Both the position numbers and the translations under genes were made by a program. From contig JAJZRX010000002.1 in NCBI GenBank assembly GCA_021850095.1, forward strand, positions 79,418-143,417: a stretch of DNA of 64,000 bases, given 5' to 3'. This DNA comes from Deltaproteobacteria bacterium. Its GTDB lineage: Bacteria > Desulfobacterota > Desulfuromonadia > Geobacterales > Pseudopelobacteraceae. The notes below the pieces were generated by a model. It did no database searches. It was not told where the DNA came from and saw only the letters and a list, made by a program, of their open reading frames with translations. Shown one piece after another: positions 29,962 through 38,206 of this stretch (positions are counted from its first letter, which is position 1; each line of letters starts with the position of its first letter).

Positions 29962-31548
29962 ATGAACCAGCTCGAATTGTGGAAGCGTTATTCATCGTTG
30001 CTGTGCCACTGTCCCGAAATCGGCCTTTCTCTCGATATCAGCCGCATGAAGTTTGACGACGGCTTCCTGGAACGCATGGAACCGGCCCTGCAACGAGCCT
30101 TCAACGAAATGAAGGAACTGGAAGACGGGTCAATCGCCAACCCGGACGAAGGGCGCATGGTCGGACATTACTGGCTGCGAAACCCTCCCTTGGCTCCCAC
30201 CAAAGAGCTGCGCTGCGAGATCGAAGCGGCCATCAACCAGGTGGCGACCTTCAGCCGCCAGATCCAGAGCGGAGCCATCAAAACCCAGAACGGCCAGCCC
30301 TTCGACAGAATGCTGATCATCGGCATCGGCGGTTCGGCCCTGGGACCGCAGTTCGTGGCCGACGCGCTTTCATCATCCGATGACAAGCTGAAAACCCATT
30401 TCCTCGACAACACCGATCCGGACGGCATCGACCGGGTTTTTGCCGAGCTGGGGAATGACATCTCCCGCACCTTGGCGATCGTCATCTCCAAAAGCGGCTC
30501 CACCAAGGAGACCCGCAACGGCATGCTGGAAGCCCAGGCGGCCTATCGCCGGGCCGGGCTGGAGTTTGCCCGGCACGCCGTGGCGGTGACTGGCCACGAC
30601 AGCGAGCTGGACAAACTGGCACGATCGGAAGGCTGGCTGGAGCGTTTCCCGATGTGGGACTGGGTCGGGGGGCGCACTTCGGTGACCTCGACGGTCGGCC
30701 TGCTGCCGGCTGCCCTGCAGGGTTTTGACATCAACGCCCTGCTGGCCGGGGCCGGAGAATGCGACCGGATTACCCGCGGCACGGAAACCAGGCGCAACCC
30801 GGCCGCGCTGATGGCGCTGATGTGGCACCACGCCACAGGGGGGCGCGGCCAGAAGGACCTGGTGATGCTGCCCTACAAGGATCGCCTGCTGCTGCTTTCA
30901 CGCTACCTGCAGCAGCTGATCATGGAGTCGATCGGCAAGGAGCTTGATCGAAAGGGTGCTGTTGTCAACCAGGGACTGACGGTTTACGGCAACAAAGGCT
31001 CCACCGACCAGCACGCCTATGTGCAGCAGCTGCGCGAAGGGGTGGCCAACTTTTTCCTGACGTTTATCGAAGTCCTCAAGGATCGTGAGGGTGATTCAAT
31101 GCAGGTTGAAGAGGGCATCACCAGCGGCGACTTCCTGTTCGGCTTTTTCCAAGGCACCCGCCAGGCGCTGTATGACAAGGGGCGCGAATCAATGACCATC
31201 ACGGTGCAGCAGGTTGACGCTTTCACGGTCGGCGTCCTGATCGCGCTTTTCGAGCGCACGGTCGGACTGTACGCCAGCCTGGTGGACATCAACGCCTACC
31301 ACCAGCCGGGGGTCGAAGCCGGCAAAAAAGCGGCCGGAACGGTCATTGCGCTGCAGAAGGAGGTCATGGCATTGCTCGGGAAGGAGCAAAGGGCAATGAA
31401 TGCTGAAGAGATCGCCACTTTGATAGGTAAAAGCGAGGAGGTTGAATCGGTATTTTCGATCCTGCGCCACTTGGCTGCCAACCCTGACCGGGGCATTATC
31501 AGCAGTGAGCAGGGAACGGTGCACAACACAACGTTTCAACGCAAATAA
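29962..31548 (+). CDS. pgi: Glucose-6-phosphate isomerase
   Basis: Interconverts glucose 6-phosphate and fructose 6-phosphate. The 528-aa protein shows the SIS fold with [24 protein letters not shown], the catalytic stretch [18 protein letters not shown] and the family C-terminal Lys/His region. ATG 29962 has AAGGAG at good spacing. Probably partly co-transcribed with eno through the weak terminator. Confidence 0.97.
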   Translation: MNQLELWKRYSSLLCHCPEIGLSLDISRMKFDDGFLERMEPALQRAFNEMKELEDGSIANPDEGRMVGHYWLRNPPLAPTKELRCEIEAAINQVATFSRQIQSGAIKTQNGQPFDRMLIIGIGGSALGPQFVADALSSSDDKLKTHFLDNTDPDGIDRVFAELGNDISRTLAIVISKSGSTKETRNGMLEAQAAYRRAGLEFARHAVAVTGHDSELDKLARSEGWLERFPMWDWVGGRTSVTSTVGLLPAALQGFDINALLAGAGECDRITRGTETRRNPAALMALMWHHATGGRGQKDLVMLPYKDRLLLLSRYLQQLIMESIGKELDRKGAVVNQGLTVYGNKGSTDQHAYVQQLREGVANFFLTFIEVLKDREGDSMQVEEGITSGDFLFGFFQGTRQALYDKGRESMTITVQQVDAFTVGVLIALFERTVGLYASLVDINAYHQPGVEAGKKAAGTVIALQKEVMALLGKEQRAMNAEEIATLIGKSEEVESVFSILRHLAANPDRGIISSEQGTVHNTTFQRK

Positions 31549-31557
31549 CATCTTGTA

Positions 31558-31621
31558 ATGCATAGTTTACAACACTACCCGCCAGGAAAATCACTTGGCG
31601 GGCAGTGTTGTTATGATGCAT
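31558..31621. terminator. Nested inverted repeat after pgi
   Basis: A stem of AACACT-CCCGCCA with TGGCGGG-AGTGTT lies inside outer ATGCAT repeats (31558-31563 and 31616-31621). It sits between convergent pgi and the island gene at 31644 and is probably a two-way transcription end, although T tracts are poor. Confidence 0.55.
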
Positions 31622-31643
31622 GGCTTTAGGTGGCAGTCTTTGT

Positions 31644-32348
31644 CTACAAAGTCAAAAACGGAGTTCGCGGCACATCAGCCCAGCAATATCCCGTAAAGTC
31701 ACAATCATACGGTTTTTTGCACTGCCGACCGATGCCAATTTTCGGCATATCTCCCTTGAGCATGGTTCTCTGAAGATCTATTTCTGAGCGAATCGCCTCC
31801 TGCCGCCGAAGCACCTCTGCGGTGACATCAATCCAGACGAAAATATTCTCCGGCTCAACATCCCCATTCCGGACATAGCGGGCAGTGAGCAGAACCAGAG
31901 ATGCCTTCTCGACACGAATGCCGGAGTTGGTTACAACATAATACTGCACCGCTATGTCATGTATGTAATTTTCTTTAGCGATTGTCGATGCCTTGACCTC
32001 ACCCAGATGCCAGCCTGCAGGAGATTTTGTCAGAAGGTCGGCTTTTATGAATACATTATCGTAGGAAAACGCGGCTTCAAAGATCGTGTCCGTCCCGGAA
32101 TCAATCAGGCGGCGGGTCATTTCAATCTGCTCTGCCAACGGCACGTCATCAAACGGCACTTCGATCCCGTCAGGAAACATCTGTTGCGCCAACCTGCCAA
32201 CCTTATGTCCGAAATCAAATACCGCTTGTTTGTCATCGCCGACTTCATCCTTCAGTTCCGGGCGATGAGTCTGAAGCCACAACGCCTTATGGCACTGCAT
32301 TCCTTTGATAAAGCGTGATTTACTGAGAAAGGGGATGTATTCGTTCAT
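31644..32348 (-). CDS. Cas4-like PD-(D/E)XK protein, N-terminal half of the DUF2779 family
   Basis: A 234-aa protein starting with LSKSRFIKGMQCHKALWL, the typical opening of DUF2779 proteins. A nuclease core is visible (FIKADLLTK then GWHLGEVKAST: Asp...Glu-x-Lys). One Cys near residue 19 and three near the C-terminus (CKKPYDCDFTGYC) could hold an iron-sulfur cluster as in Cas4. Full-length relatives are about twice as long; here the frame stops by TAG right after CWADVPRTPF, so the DUF2779 half is missing. Either a stand-alone nuclease or a degraded gene. Last gene of the WYL-associated cluster with its own upstream site at 32409. Confidence 0.7.
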   Translation of the reverse strand: MNEYIPFLSKSRFIKGMQCHKALWLQTHRPELKDEVGDDKQAVFDFGHKVGRLAQQMFPDGIEVPFDDVPLAEQIEMTRRLIDSGTDTIFEAAFSYDNVFIKADLLTKSPAGWHLGEVKASTIAKENYIHDIAVQYYVVTNSGIRVEKASLVLLTARYVRNGDVEPENIFVWIDVTAEVLRRQEAIRSEIDLQRTMLKGDMPKIGIGRQCKKPYDCDFTGYCWADVPRTPFLTL

Positions 32349-32408
32349 AATGATTCTGCTCTCCTGTGTTCTGAACTTTGTGTGATGGTGCCAACGTATC
32401 AGAAGCGA

Positions 32409-32428
32409 GAGTCATTTCTGGACACAGG
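32409..32428 (-). promoter_or_regulatory. Island site 3, ahead of the Cas4-like gene
   Basis: The minus strand reads TGTGTCCAGAAATGACTC, matching 14 of 18 bases of site 1 (37114). GTCCAG and GATACG are 17 bases apart, so the site may overlap a -35 region. CTCCTGTGT repeats in inverted orientation flank the promoter (32352-32362 and 32421-32431). Distance to the start codon is about 61 bases. Confidence 0.4.
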
Positions 32429-32439
32429 AGAGGTAAATG

Positions 32440-33267
32440 CTATTGCATCTTTTTCAAGGCGATGAGCTCCTCATCGATTGTTTCCGGAGAGCGAGCGCCG
32501 GCGAAATACGACCTATCGCCGTCATTCCGTGGCGCCCATGCCGATACATAGCGGGCAAAAATATCAGCGAATGGTGACTTCAGGCTGTTCAGGCAATTCA
32601 CCACATCCGCAAAGGTTATCTGCCTGATGGCCGATAGATCGTAGTTCCTGACCTTTGCCATTTCCTCATTGGTAAAACCTGCTGGCTGCAGCATGATGAT
32701 TTCGCACGAAGAAATGTCTTTGATCACCTCTATTTTGTCAATCAGCTCGCCGACGCCCTGTTTTTTTACGGAATATAATTTCTCTTTGATGCCGGAAGAC
32801 ATTGAAATAAAACCAAGCTGTTCCAGCAAACTGAACAGGTGAAAATATTTCTGCTTATCGCCGGTTGCCTTGAATACCTGGCGAAGATCAGTCAAAATAT
32901 TTTTGAATCCGCCACCTGCTTCCTCAATATGCTTTTTGGCTTTGAAGAGGTATTCGAATTGCTCATCCCGCAACGAACCCATATCAGTTTTGAATTCGAT
33001 CAGATAAACCGTAGACAGCGATTTTGAGAACATCACATAGTCAACATTGACGGTGTGGTTTTCATTACCATGACGGAGCGGAAACTCGGGAATAATGGCC
33101 GGTGACAGTTCAACACGATTGTCGTCGGTGCTCAGTTTTGCCTCCATAATCTCTTTCAGATACAGTGAAAAGAAGATGTCAGCCCGGCGCTCCAACTGAT
33201 ATTTGGGCAGGTTCCTCCACAGGGTAAGGTTCTGGAATATTTTTTCAACTGCCTGTTGTTCATTCAT
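32440..33267 (-). CDS. PD-(D/E)XK nuclease-like protein of unknown family
   Basis: A 275-aa soluble protein. VNVDYVMFSKSLSTVYLIEF followed by KTD gives Asp...Glu-x-Lys on adjacent strands at about residues 74-95, the pattern of PD-(D/E)XK nucleases. An upstream Glu (LKEIMEAKL) could be the fourth ligand. The remainder is helical with no motif I recognise. It lies in the island between the 98-aa orphan and the Cas4-like gene, with a 67-base gap upstream. A DNA-cleaving effector role is inferred from fold pattern and neighbours. Confidence 0.6.
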   Translation of the reverse strand: MNEQQAVEKIFQNLTLWRNLPKYQLERRADIFFSLYLKEIMEAKLSTDDNRVELSPAIIPEFPLRHGNENHTVNVDYVMFSKSLSTVYLIEFKTDMGSLRDEQFEYLFKAKKHIEEAGGGFKNILTDLRQVFKATGDKQKYFHLFSLLEQLGFISMSSGIKEKLYSVKKQGVGELIDKIEVIKDISSCEIIMLQPAGFTNEEMAKVRNYDLSAIRQITFADVVNCLNSLKSPFADIFARYVSAWAPRNDGDRSYFAGARSPETIDEELIALKKMQ

Positions 33268-33334
33268 AAAACTCCCCCATACATAGTCGTTAGTTTTAAT
33301 TCCGTTTCTTCAATAGCATACAGAAGATACTGGG

Positions 33335-33631
33335 TCAGTTGTAGTGAACATCATATTCAATTTCATACACCTGATCCCTCAAACCGAACAGATAAACTAT
33401 CTCGGCGATCATCCCCTGTGAAATACGAGGTGAAATGTAAACCCTGTAGACGCCGCGCAACGTAAAATAAACCACCCTGCCACGTGGCCAGTGTTCGTAA
33501 GGCAGCCTTTTCAGTAACCATTCAGATCTGGTTGAAGGGACAAGCTTCTCATGCCATTCAAAATGACCGCCATGCTGAAGTGCATCTCCGTAAGGCTCGG
33601 CTTCTTCTGTCGTAACCATATCACAGCCCAT
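33335..33631 (-). CDS. Small protein of unknown function (98 aa)
   Basis: No family recognised. The sequence is rich in Tyr, Trp, Arg and Glu, with a beta-hairpin-like stretch GRVVYFTLRGVYRVYISPR and a C-terminal IEYDVHYN. No signal peptide or membrane segment. ATG 33631 lacks a strong ribosome site; a second ATG at 33619 (MVTTEEAEPYG) is possible. It lies 63 bases after the AAA+ gene in the same direction, so it is probably part of the island transcript. Confidence 0.5.
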   Translation of the reverse strand: MGCDMVTTEEAEPYGDALQHGGHFEWHEKLVPSTRSEWLLKRLPYEHWPRGRVVYFTLRGVYRVYISPRISQGMIAEIVYLFGLRDQVYEIEYDVHYN

Positions 33632-33694
33632 TCTTTACTACCCAGTAAATACCGACTTTTGGTATATCCGGATCGATTTGTCTTTCAACATATC

Positions 33695-35938
33695 TCATGC
33701 TGAAACCGACCTTCCCCCAAACAGCACTCCTGCTTTTTTACTGCCCCTATACCCGGAAATGACCTCCGTCACATCGATAATGCCGGTATGATCCCGCCCG
33801 GAAATTATGGCGCGGACTTTGGCCTGCCGGGAAATGAAGCCGATCTCCGACAGGTGCATCGGATAACGTTCTACCAAATCAACCAGATCATCATCACTGA
33901 TCGACCCGCAGCCGATATTTTTCTCCCAATGACGCATCTGCAGCTCTTCCGGCGGGTGGGCCAGAGTGATCATCTGGTGGAACTCCACCGGCACCAGTCC
34001 GGACTTGACGTCTCTGGTAACAAGGCAGAACAGCCCTTTGTTGTTGCGCAGTTGATGGAACATCTCGCCGTACATCAGATTGGTGGCCTTGTCATAGCCG
34101 GAATCGATCAGCCGTGCCACATCGCCGTTGTAATCAATGAACAGAGTCATGTTTCGACAGGCAGAACTATTGAGGAATGCCGCCACCATCGGGTAGATGC
34201 GACGCTGAGAGACCATATCCAGCACCTTGTCATCCTCCGCCATAGATGAAACCCTGGCGATGTCGAAGGCCTGCACATCCATGCCGATCTCAACGGCAAG
34301 GCCGCATGCCGCCTTGATGCCGGTGGTGATATCGCTGCAGTTGAAAAGCAGATTGAAACCGGTCTCTTCCCGGCGCAGCCACTGCCAGCCCCTGGCAAGC
34401 CCCTGCAACTGGTCACGCTGCTGACGGCTTACGGGAACGACTTCCAGCGACGGCAGCGGCGGGAGTTTTTCACATAAGCGGCTCATGTCGTTCATAGTCG
34501 CGGTCTGGAGTGTCGCGGCGTGCTCCAGGGCCTCCAGTGTCAATGATATGGTGCCGTCACTGGCCGATGGAATCGAGGTCACAGCCATCAGGATGCTGTT
34601 TTTGATCAGTCCCCCGGAAAACGGGAAGCGTTCCGCCAGTGCCTGCAAGTCCACATCAGGTGCAAACATTACTTCAGGCGGCAGCAGGGCGCGCCACATC
34701 TGCTCCCGCAGTTGAGTCTCCGGCAGTTCAAATTTGACCTTCATGGCCAGACGGCGCTCCATGGCCGGGTCAAGCTCCAGCGGTTTATTGGTGGCCATGA
34801 TGGTGATGCAGCGGGATTTCTCGATTTCAAGCAGCAGGGAGCGGCTCAGCCGGGTTTCACTGCGGCCGAAGATATCGTCACACTCGTCAAGGAAGACGAT
34901 TCCTCCCAGCAGAGCCGCCTCGCGGAACAACATGGCGAGGATGTCGTCATCAGAAACAGGGATCTTCGGCATATCCTCCAGGTTGAGCGATACCAGCGGG
35001 CAGCCGAGATGATTGGCCAGCCCCTTGGCCAGCATGGTCTTGCCGGTTCCGGAAGGGCCATGGAAGAGGAAGGTCAGGCCGGTACCATAGCCGAAAAAAT
35101 CATCCAAACGCTCAAGACAGCCGTTTTTACGGCCGGCCAGATAGTGCTCGGCGCTGCTGATCACATCCTGCTTGACGCTGTCCGGGAGTACCACCTGTGA
35201 CAGGTTGACGGAGGAATGCTCCTGTCGTATGAAACGGAAGGCGACATGGTACTGATTCTCATCCCCCAGGATATGCCGTACGTAGCGCTCATGCAGATAG
35301 ACCGACATCCGCAGGATGCTGGCGGTGCTGTCAACGCAGTTATGGTTCGCGTACAGTATGTCGCGGTTGAGAAGAGTGCCGCGGATATTGAAATAGTGCC
35401 GGTATTCAAGCTGCTGCCCGAGATTCTCGGAGATTATCGAGAGCAGCGGGCCGATCTCCATGCCATTGTCGCTGCCACGCTCCAATCTGCTGGCTTGATA
35501 GGTTAAGCAGAAACCGGGCGATGAGAACTGCATCAGAAGCAGCATCACGATCTGCCGCTCCACCCTGTCCAGCTCCCATTTGTCGCAAAAGTCGATAAAA
35601 TTGAGCCGTATCCCCTGTTGCCGGGAGAGTTCCTCCCGTTGCCGGTTTTCTCCCGCAGTGGTCTGTAGCAAACCCTGAACCTGCTGTAGGCTTGTCCCGC
35701 TTGCCAGAAAGGAAAAACGTACTTCCCGCTCCGGACCATCATCGTTGTCGGCACCAGGGCCGGTACGATACGCGGCTGCCGCGACCATCAGCTTTGCTTC
35801 ATACTCCAGCGCCTCCAGATGGTTATTACTGCTGGCAAACGGCACAATCTCAACCGTGCTGTCGCGATGAGAGTTCAGGGCAATAATCTGGGCCGCATTG
35901 GTCGTCATATGGCCGGTCTGCATAATAGTTGCTTGCAT
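33695..35938 (-). CDS. AAA+ ATPase with one active and one degenerate module
   Basis: A 747-aa protein. Residues 1-280 form an N-terminal region of no recognised family. The first AAA+ module has Walker A GPSGTGKT (294-301), Walker B IVFLDE (347-352), sensor-1 Asn384 in MATNKPLELD and candidate Arg fingers R395/R396. A second module (about 510-720) keeps the fold but not the chemistry: LLFNCSDITTGIKAA in place of a P-loop and LFIDYNGD in place of Walker B. The layout recalls CDC48/ClpA-type unfoldases. The gene ends the ClpP-like gene's message with 11 bases between them, so an unfoldase-protease pair is likely. No C-terminal HbYX tail is present. Confidence 0.85.
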   Translation of the reverse strand: MQATIMQTGHMTTNAAQIIALNSHRDSTVEIVPFASSNNHLEALEYEAKLMVAAAAYRTGPGADNDDGPEREVRFSFLASGTSLQQVQGLLQTTAGENRQREELSRQQGIRLNFIDFCDKWELDRVERQIVMLLLMQFSSPGFCLTYQASRLERGSDNGMEIGPLLSIISENLGQQLEYRHYFNIRGTLLNRDILYANHNCVDSTASILRMSVYLHERYVRHILGDENQYHVAFRFIRQEHSSVNLSQVVLPDSVKQDVISSAEHYLAGRKNGCLERLDDFFGYGTGLTFLFHGPSGTGKTMLAKGLANHLGCPLVSLNLEDMPKIPVSDDDILAMLFREAALLGGIVFLDECDDIFGRSETRLSRSLLLEIEKSRCITIMATNKPLELDPAMERRLAMKVKFELPETQLREQMWRALLPPEVMFAPDVDLQALAERFPFSGGLIKNSILMAVTSIPSASDGTISLTLEALEHAATLQTATMNDMSRLCEKLPPLPSLEVVPVSRQQRDQLQGLARGWQWLRREETGFNLLFNCSDITTGIKAACGLAVEIGMDVQAFDIARVSSMAEDDKVLDMVSQRRIYPMVAAFLNSSACRNMTLFIDYNGDVARLIDSGYDKATNLMYGEMFHQLRNNKGLFCLVTRDVKSGLVPVEFHQMITLAHPPEELQMRHWEKNIGCGSISDDDLVDLVERYPMHLSEIGFISRQAKVRAIISGRDHTGIIDVTEVISGYRGSKKAGVLFGGRSVSA

Positions 35939-35949
35939 AGATTTCCCCC

Positions 35950-36519
35950 TTATCCACGTTTCCGAACAGGTTCCACAACATCAGCCAGCCCGAACTGGAT
36001 GGCCTCATCCGGCGTCAACCAGGTATCCACATCGCGCAGCAGGTATTTTTCCAGTTCGTCCTTATGCTTGATGTTGGAATACGACAGATAGTGCTGGAGG
36101 ATGCGCTCGTGCTCCAGATCTTCTTCCTTGCGACTGGCGATCAGCTGGCTGTGATTGCCGAAGTTGAAAGCGGAGAAGCGATGGGAGAGGATTGAAGTGC
36201 GGGGGGTGATGACCCGGCGACCTTTCTCGCCGGTCATGAAGATCAGGAGCCCCATGCTGGCGATCATGCCGATGCCGGTGGTGTAGATCGGGATACGCGA
36301 CCACTCCATGATGTCGATGATGGAGAAGCCGGCCGGGCAGGAACCGCCCGGCGAATTGATGATCATCTGGATCTGGTTGACCTCACCCTTGATGTTGAGG
36401 TCGATGATCTCCTTGCAGACGCCTTCAGCGGTGCCGCCGCTGATCGCCCCGGAGATGTAGATGATGCCGTAGTCTTTGAGTCCGTTGTCTTTCTGCTGCT
36501 TGTCGGTGTCTGCTGCCAT
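35950..36519 (-). CDS. ClpP-like serine protease
   Basis: A 189-aa protein of the Clp/crotonase fold. Triad Ser88 (IASMG), His113 (ILSHRFS) and Asp165 (DTWLTPDEA) fit ClpP; the Ser-His spacing of 25 equals that of E. coli ClpP. The oxyanion region NSPGGS is also kept. It is distinct from housekeeping ClpP (no clpX or tig nearby, different His motif). AAGGAGG precedes the ATG. Paired with the AAA+ gene 11 bases downstream, it probably forms a dedicated degradation chamber. A similar site to that ahead of the cluster lies at 36566. Confidence 0.88.
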   Translation of the reverse strand: MAADTDKQQKDNGLKDYGIIYISGAISGGTAEGVCKEIIDLNIKGEVNQIQMIINSPGGSCPAGFSIIDIMEWSRIPIYTTGIGMIASMGLLIFMTGEKGRRVITPRTSILSHRFSAFNFGNHSQLIASRKEEDLEHERILQHYLSYSNIKHKDELEKYLLRDVDTWLTPDEAIQFGLADVVEPVRKRG

Positions 36520-36565
36520 GGTGGCGCCTCCTTGAAAATGTGTTGATCAAGGAGTACACCCGGGG

Positions 36566-36585
36566 TGTGACAGAAGTGGACAATC
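36566..36585 (-). promoter_or_regulatory. Island site 2, ahead of the ClpP-like gene
   Basis: The minus strand reads GATTGTCCACTTCTGTCACA, nearly identical to site 1 (37114-37133), and ends next to the perfect odd palindrome ACACCC-C-GGGTGT (36556-36568). It lies about 47 bases before the ClpP-like ATG, inside the short gap after the HEAT gene. Confidence 0.5.
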
Positions 36586-36596
36586 AAAAATCGCAG

Positions 36597-36923
36597 CTAC
36601 ATCATTGGCAACCAGGCGAGCAGCTTTCGAATGCCCTTGATCCGGTTCATGCCCTTTGCCACATTTTGTTCGGAACGATCCTGCGACTTGGGTTGGTAGG
36701 CTTTCAGTGCTCTGATGGCGCGGGGGGTGAAGGTGTGGTTGAAATGCAGGGCACCCAGGGCCGTGAGGCGCACCGCTGATGATTCGTCGTTAAGTGCCTG
36801 GAGAGCGATGTCCAACGCCTTGGATGAACCAACTTTCTGCAGAGAGGAGACCGCCTGTGCCCTGACAGCACTTTCGCTGTCGGAAAACTCTTCGATGAGC
36901 AATTTCTCGATATGTTCAGCCAT
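36597..36923 (-). CDS. Small HEAT-repeat protein
   Basis: A 108-aa alpha-helical protein with two or three HEAT-like units (SAVRAQAVSSLQKVGSSKALDI is longer than quoted; key residues are the repeated A-V-R, L-x-A-L and D-E-S pattern at about residues 17-65), then a basic C-terminus. HEAT scaffolds mediate protein contacts. The ATG at 36923 is used; a TTG 15 bases upstream is an alternative and neither has a strong ribosome site, so it may depend on coupling to the 37-aa frame ending 24 bases ahead. Confidence 0.6.
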   Translation of the reverse strand: MAEHIEKLLIEEFSDSESAVRAQAVSSLQKVGSSKALDIALQALNDESSAVRLTALGALHFNHTFTPRAIRALKAYQPKSQDRSEQNVAKGMNRIKGIRKLLAWLPMM

Positions 36924-36946
36924 AATTCGATGTTTCAAAGCCGCTT

Positions 36947-37060
36947 TTAACCGTTCACCGATACCGCGCCATGAACTACGAATATTGCCATCCCCTCAAA
37001 CCATGGCCCGATTGTTTTGATAAATCGCCTAAAATCTGTGTCTGTCTGTATGTGTTCCAT
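36947..37060 (-). CDS. 37-aa peptide with a very strong ribosome site
   Basis: MEHIQTDTDFRRFIKTIGPW then a hydrophobic stretch (MAIFVVHGAVSV). No family known. AAAGGGGGAGACA directly before the ATG is the best ribosome site in the island, and the stop lies 23 bases ahead of the HEAT gene. The frame continues upstream antisense to the WYL gene, but only this part has a plausible start. It may be a real micro-protein or a leader peptide for the cluster. Confidence 0.45.
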   Translation of the reverse strand: MEHIQTDTDFRRFIKTIGPWFEGMAIFVVHGAVSVNG

Positions 37061-37113
37061 TGTCTCCCCCTTTCCGTAATTGCTCATCCTTTGATTGCAG
37101 GCTATAGTCTGGC

Positions 37114-37133
37114 AGTGACAGTTGTGGACACAA
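37114..37133 (-). promoter_or_regulatory. Island site 1, in the WYL divergent promoter
   Basis: The minus strand reads TTGTGTCCACAACTGTCACT and is followed by TATAGC, 17 bases after GTCCAC. It lies about 54 bases before the 37-aa start and about 28 bases before the WYL gene start, so a protein bound here could control both directions. Sites 2 and 3 resemble it. Confidence 0.5.
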
Positions 37134-37160
37134 GAAGCGATCAGAAATGAGGTAGCTGAC

Positions 37161-38186
37161 ATGGATAAGAAAGAACGGAACATCTGGGGACCGAAGATGG
37201 TGCAGCTGGTGACGGCGGTCAGACTTCTTGCCCGCCCGAACGGAGCCACAGCCCAGGAGCTTGCCATTGAGCTGGAACTGTCAAAGCGCACGGTGTATCG
37301 GATACTGGAGACCCTTGAGGTTTTGATCGGGGGGCCGTTGGATAAGGTTCAGGGCGTTTTGCAGAAAGAGGTGCGTAATAAATTCCCCCAAGGGTTTACG
37401 CTTAACCTGCCGCTGACCGAACTGTCCGGGCTGACCGTACCGGAACTGATGGCACTGTTTGCTCTACGCATGAATGCCGGATTATTCAGGGGCAGCGTCA
37501 TCAGTGCCGACATTGACTCGGCGTTCGAAAAGATCAGCAACGCCTTGTCACCAGAGGCAAAGTCCGTGCTGGAGCGCTACTCCACCCTGTTCATCTCCGT
37601 TCCGAAAACTCCGAAGGACTACTCCGGACACGACGAAACGATTGAAGAGCTTTCCATGGCAATACTGGGGCGGAAAACCTGCCGCATTACCTACACCACC
37701 TTTGCTGAAGAGGAGATTAGAGAGAAAACCTATGACATCAACCCGCTGCATTTCTTTGAACGTGATGGAGGGCTGTATGTGTTCGTGGTGGTGCCGTACT
37801 TCGGCGACATCAGACTTCTGGCGGTTGAGAGGATCAAATCCATCGAAATGAGTGAAAAGGAGTTCTCCTGGCCGACAAACTTTGCCCCGGAAGCCCTCCT
37901 GCACAAGGCATTCGGTCTGTACTGGGATGATCCCTTAACCGTAAAAATAAAATTCCCGGCCTCCCAGGCCCGCTATATCAGAGAGAGAAAATGGGCTGAA
38001 CAGCAGAGTATTGATGAATTGCCGGATGGCAGTATCGTTTTGACGATGGAAACATCGGGCGGCTATGAGATCAAACGGTGGGTACTGTCATTCGGCTCTG
38101 ATGCGGAACTGCTGGAGCCCCCCAGATTACGGGCCGAAATAACAAGGGAAATCGAGGCTTTCTCAAAAATATATTTCGAGCACTGA
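37161..38186 (+). CDS. WYL-domain transcriptional regulator
   Basis: A 341-aa regulator. Residues ~8-65 are a winged helix-turn-helix (ATAQELAIELELSKRTVYRI), residues ~165-240 a WYL domain with the ligand-facing pattern (CRITYTTF, YDINPLHFFERDGGLYVFV) and residues ~255-335 a WCX dimerisation extension. WYL regulators often repress phage-defence operons (BrxR, CapW) and may sense nucleic acid or nucleotides released during infection. ATG 37161 is preceded by GAGGT. Divergent from the HEAT/ClpP/AAA+ cluster, whose control it most likely provides. Confidence 0.88.
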   Translation: MDKKERNIWGPKMVQLVTAVRLLARPNGATAQELAIELELSKRTVYRILETLEVLIGGPLDKVQGVLQKEVRNKFPQGFTLNLPLTELSGLTVPELMALFALRMNAGLFRGSVISADIDSAFEKISNALSPEAKSVLERYSTLFISVPKTPKDYSGHDETIEELSMAILGRKTCRITYTTFAEEEIREKTYDINPLHFFERDGGLYVFVVVPYFGDIRLLAVERIKSIEMSEKEFSWPTNFAPEALLHKAFGLYWDDPLTVKIKFPASQARYIRERKWAEQQSIDELPDGSIVLTMETSGGYEIKRWVLSFGSDAELLEPPRLRAEITREIEAFSKIYFEH

Positions 38187-38206
38187 AAGCACTGATCAAC
38201 CGAACG

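Noticed and set aside
33695..33900. IGF tripeptide near the C-terminus of the AAA+ protein as a ClpP docking loop
   Set aside because: It occurs in a helical stretch (LSEIGFISRQAK) of the second module's lid, not in the loop position used by ClpX/ClpA; likely chance.
35950..36519. Housekeeping ClpP
   Set aside because: No tig or clpX neighbours, diverged motifs and an unrelated AAA+ partner indicate a separate lineage.
37061..37291. N-terminal extension of the 37-aa frame, antisense to the WYL gene
   Set aside because: No ribosome site, overlaps the regulator, and Ser/Ala-rich shadow composition; only the part from 37060 has a plausible start.
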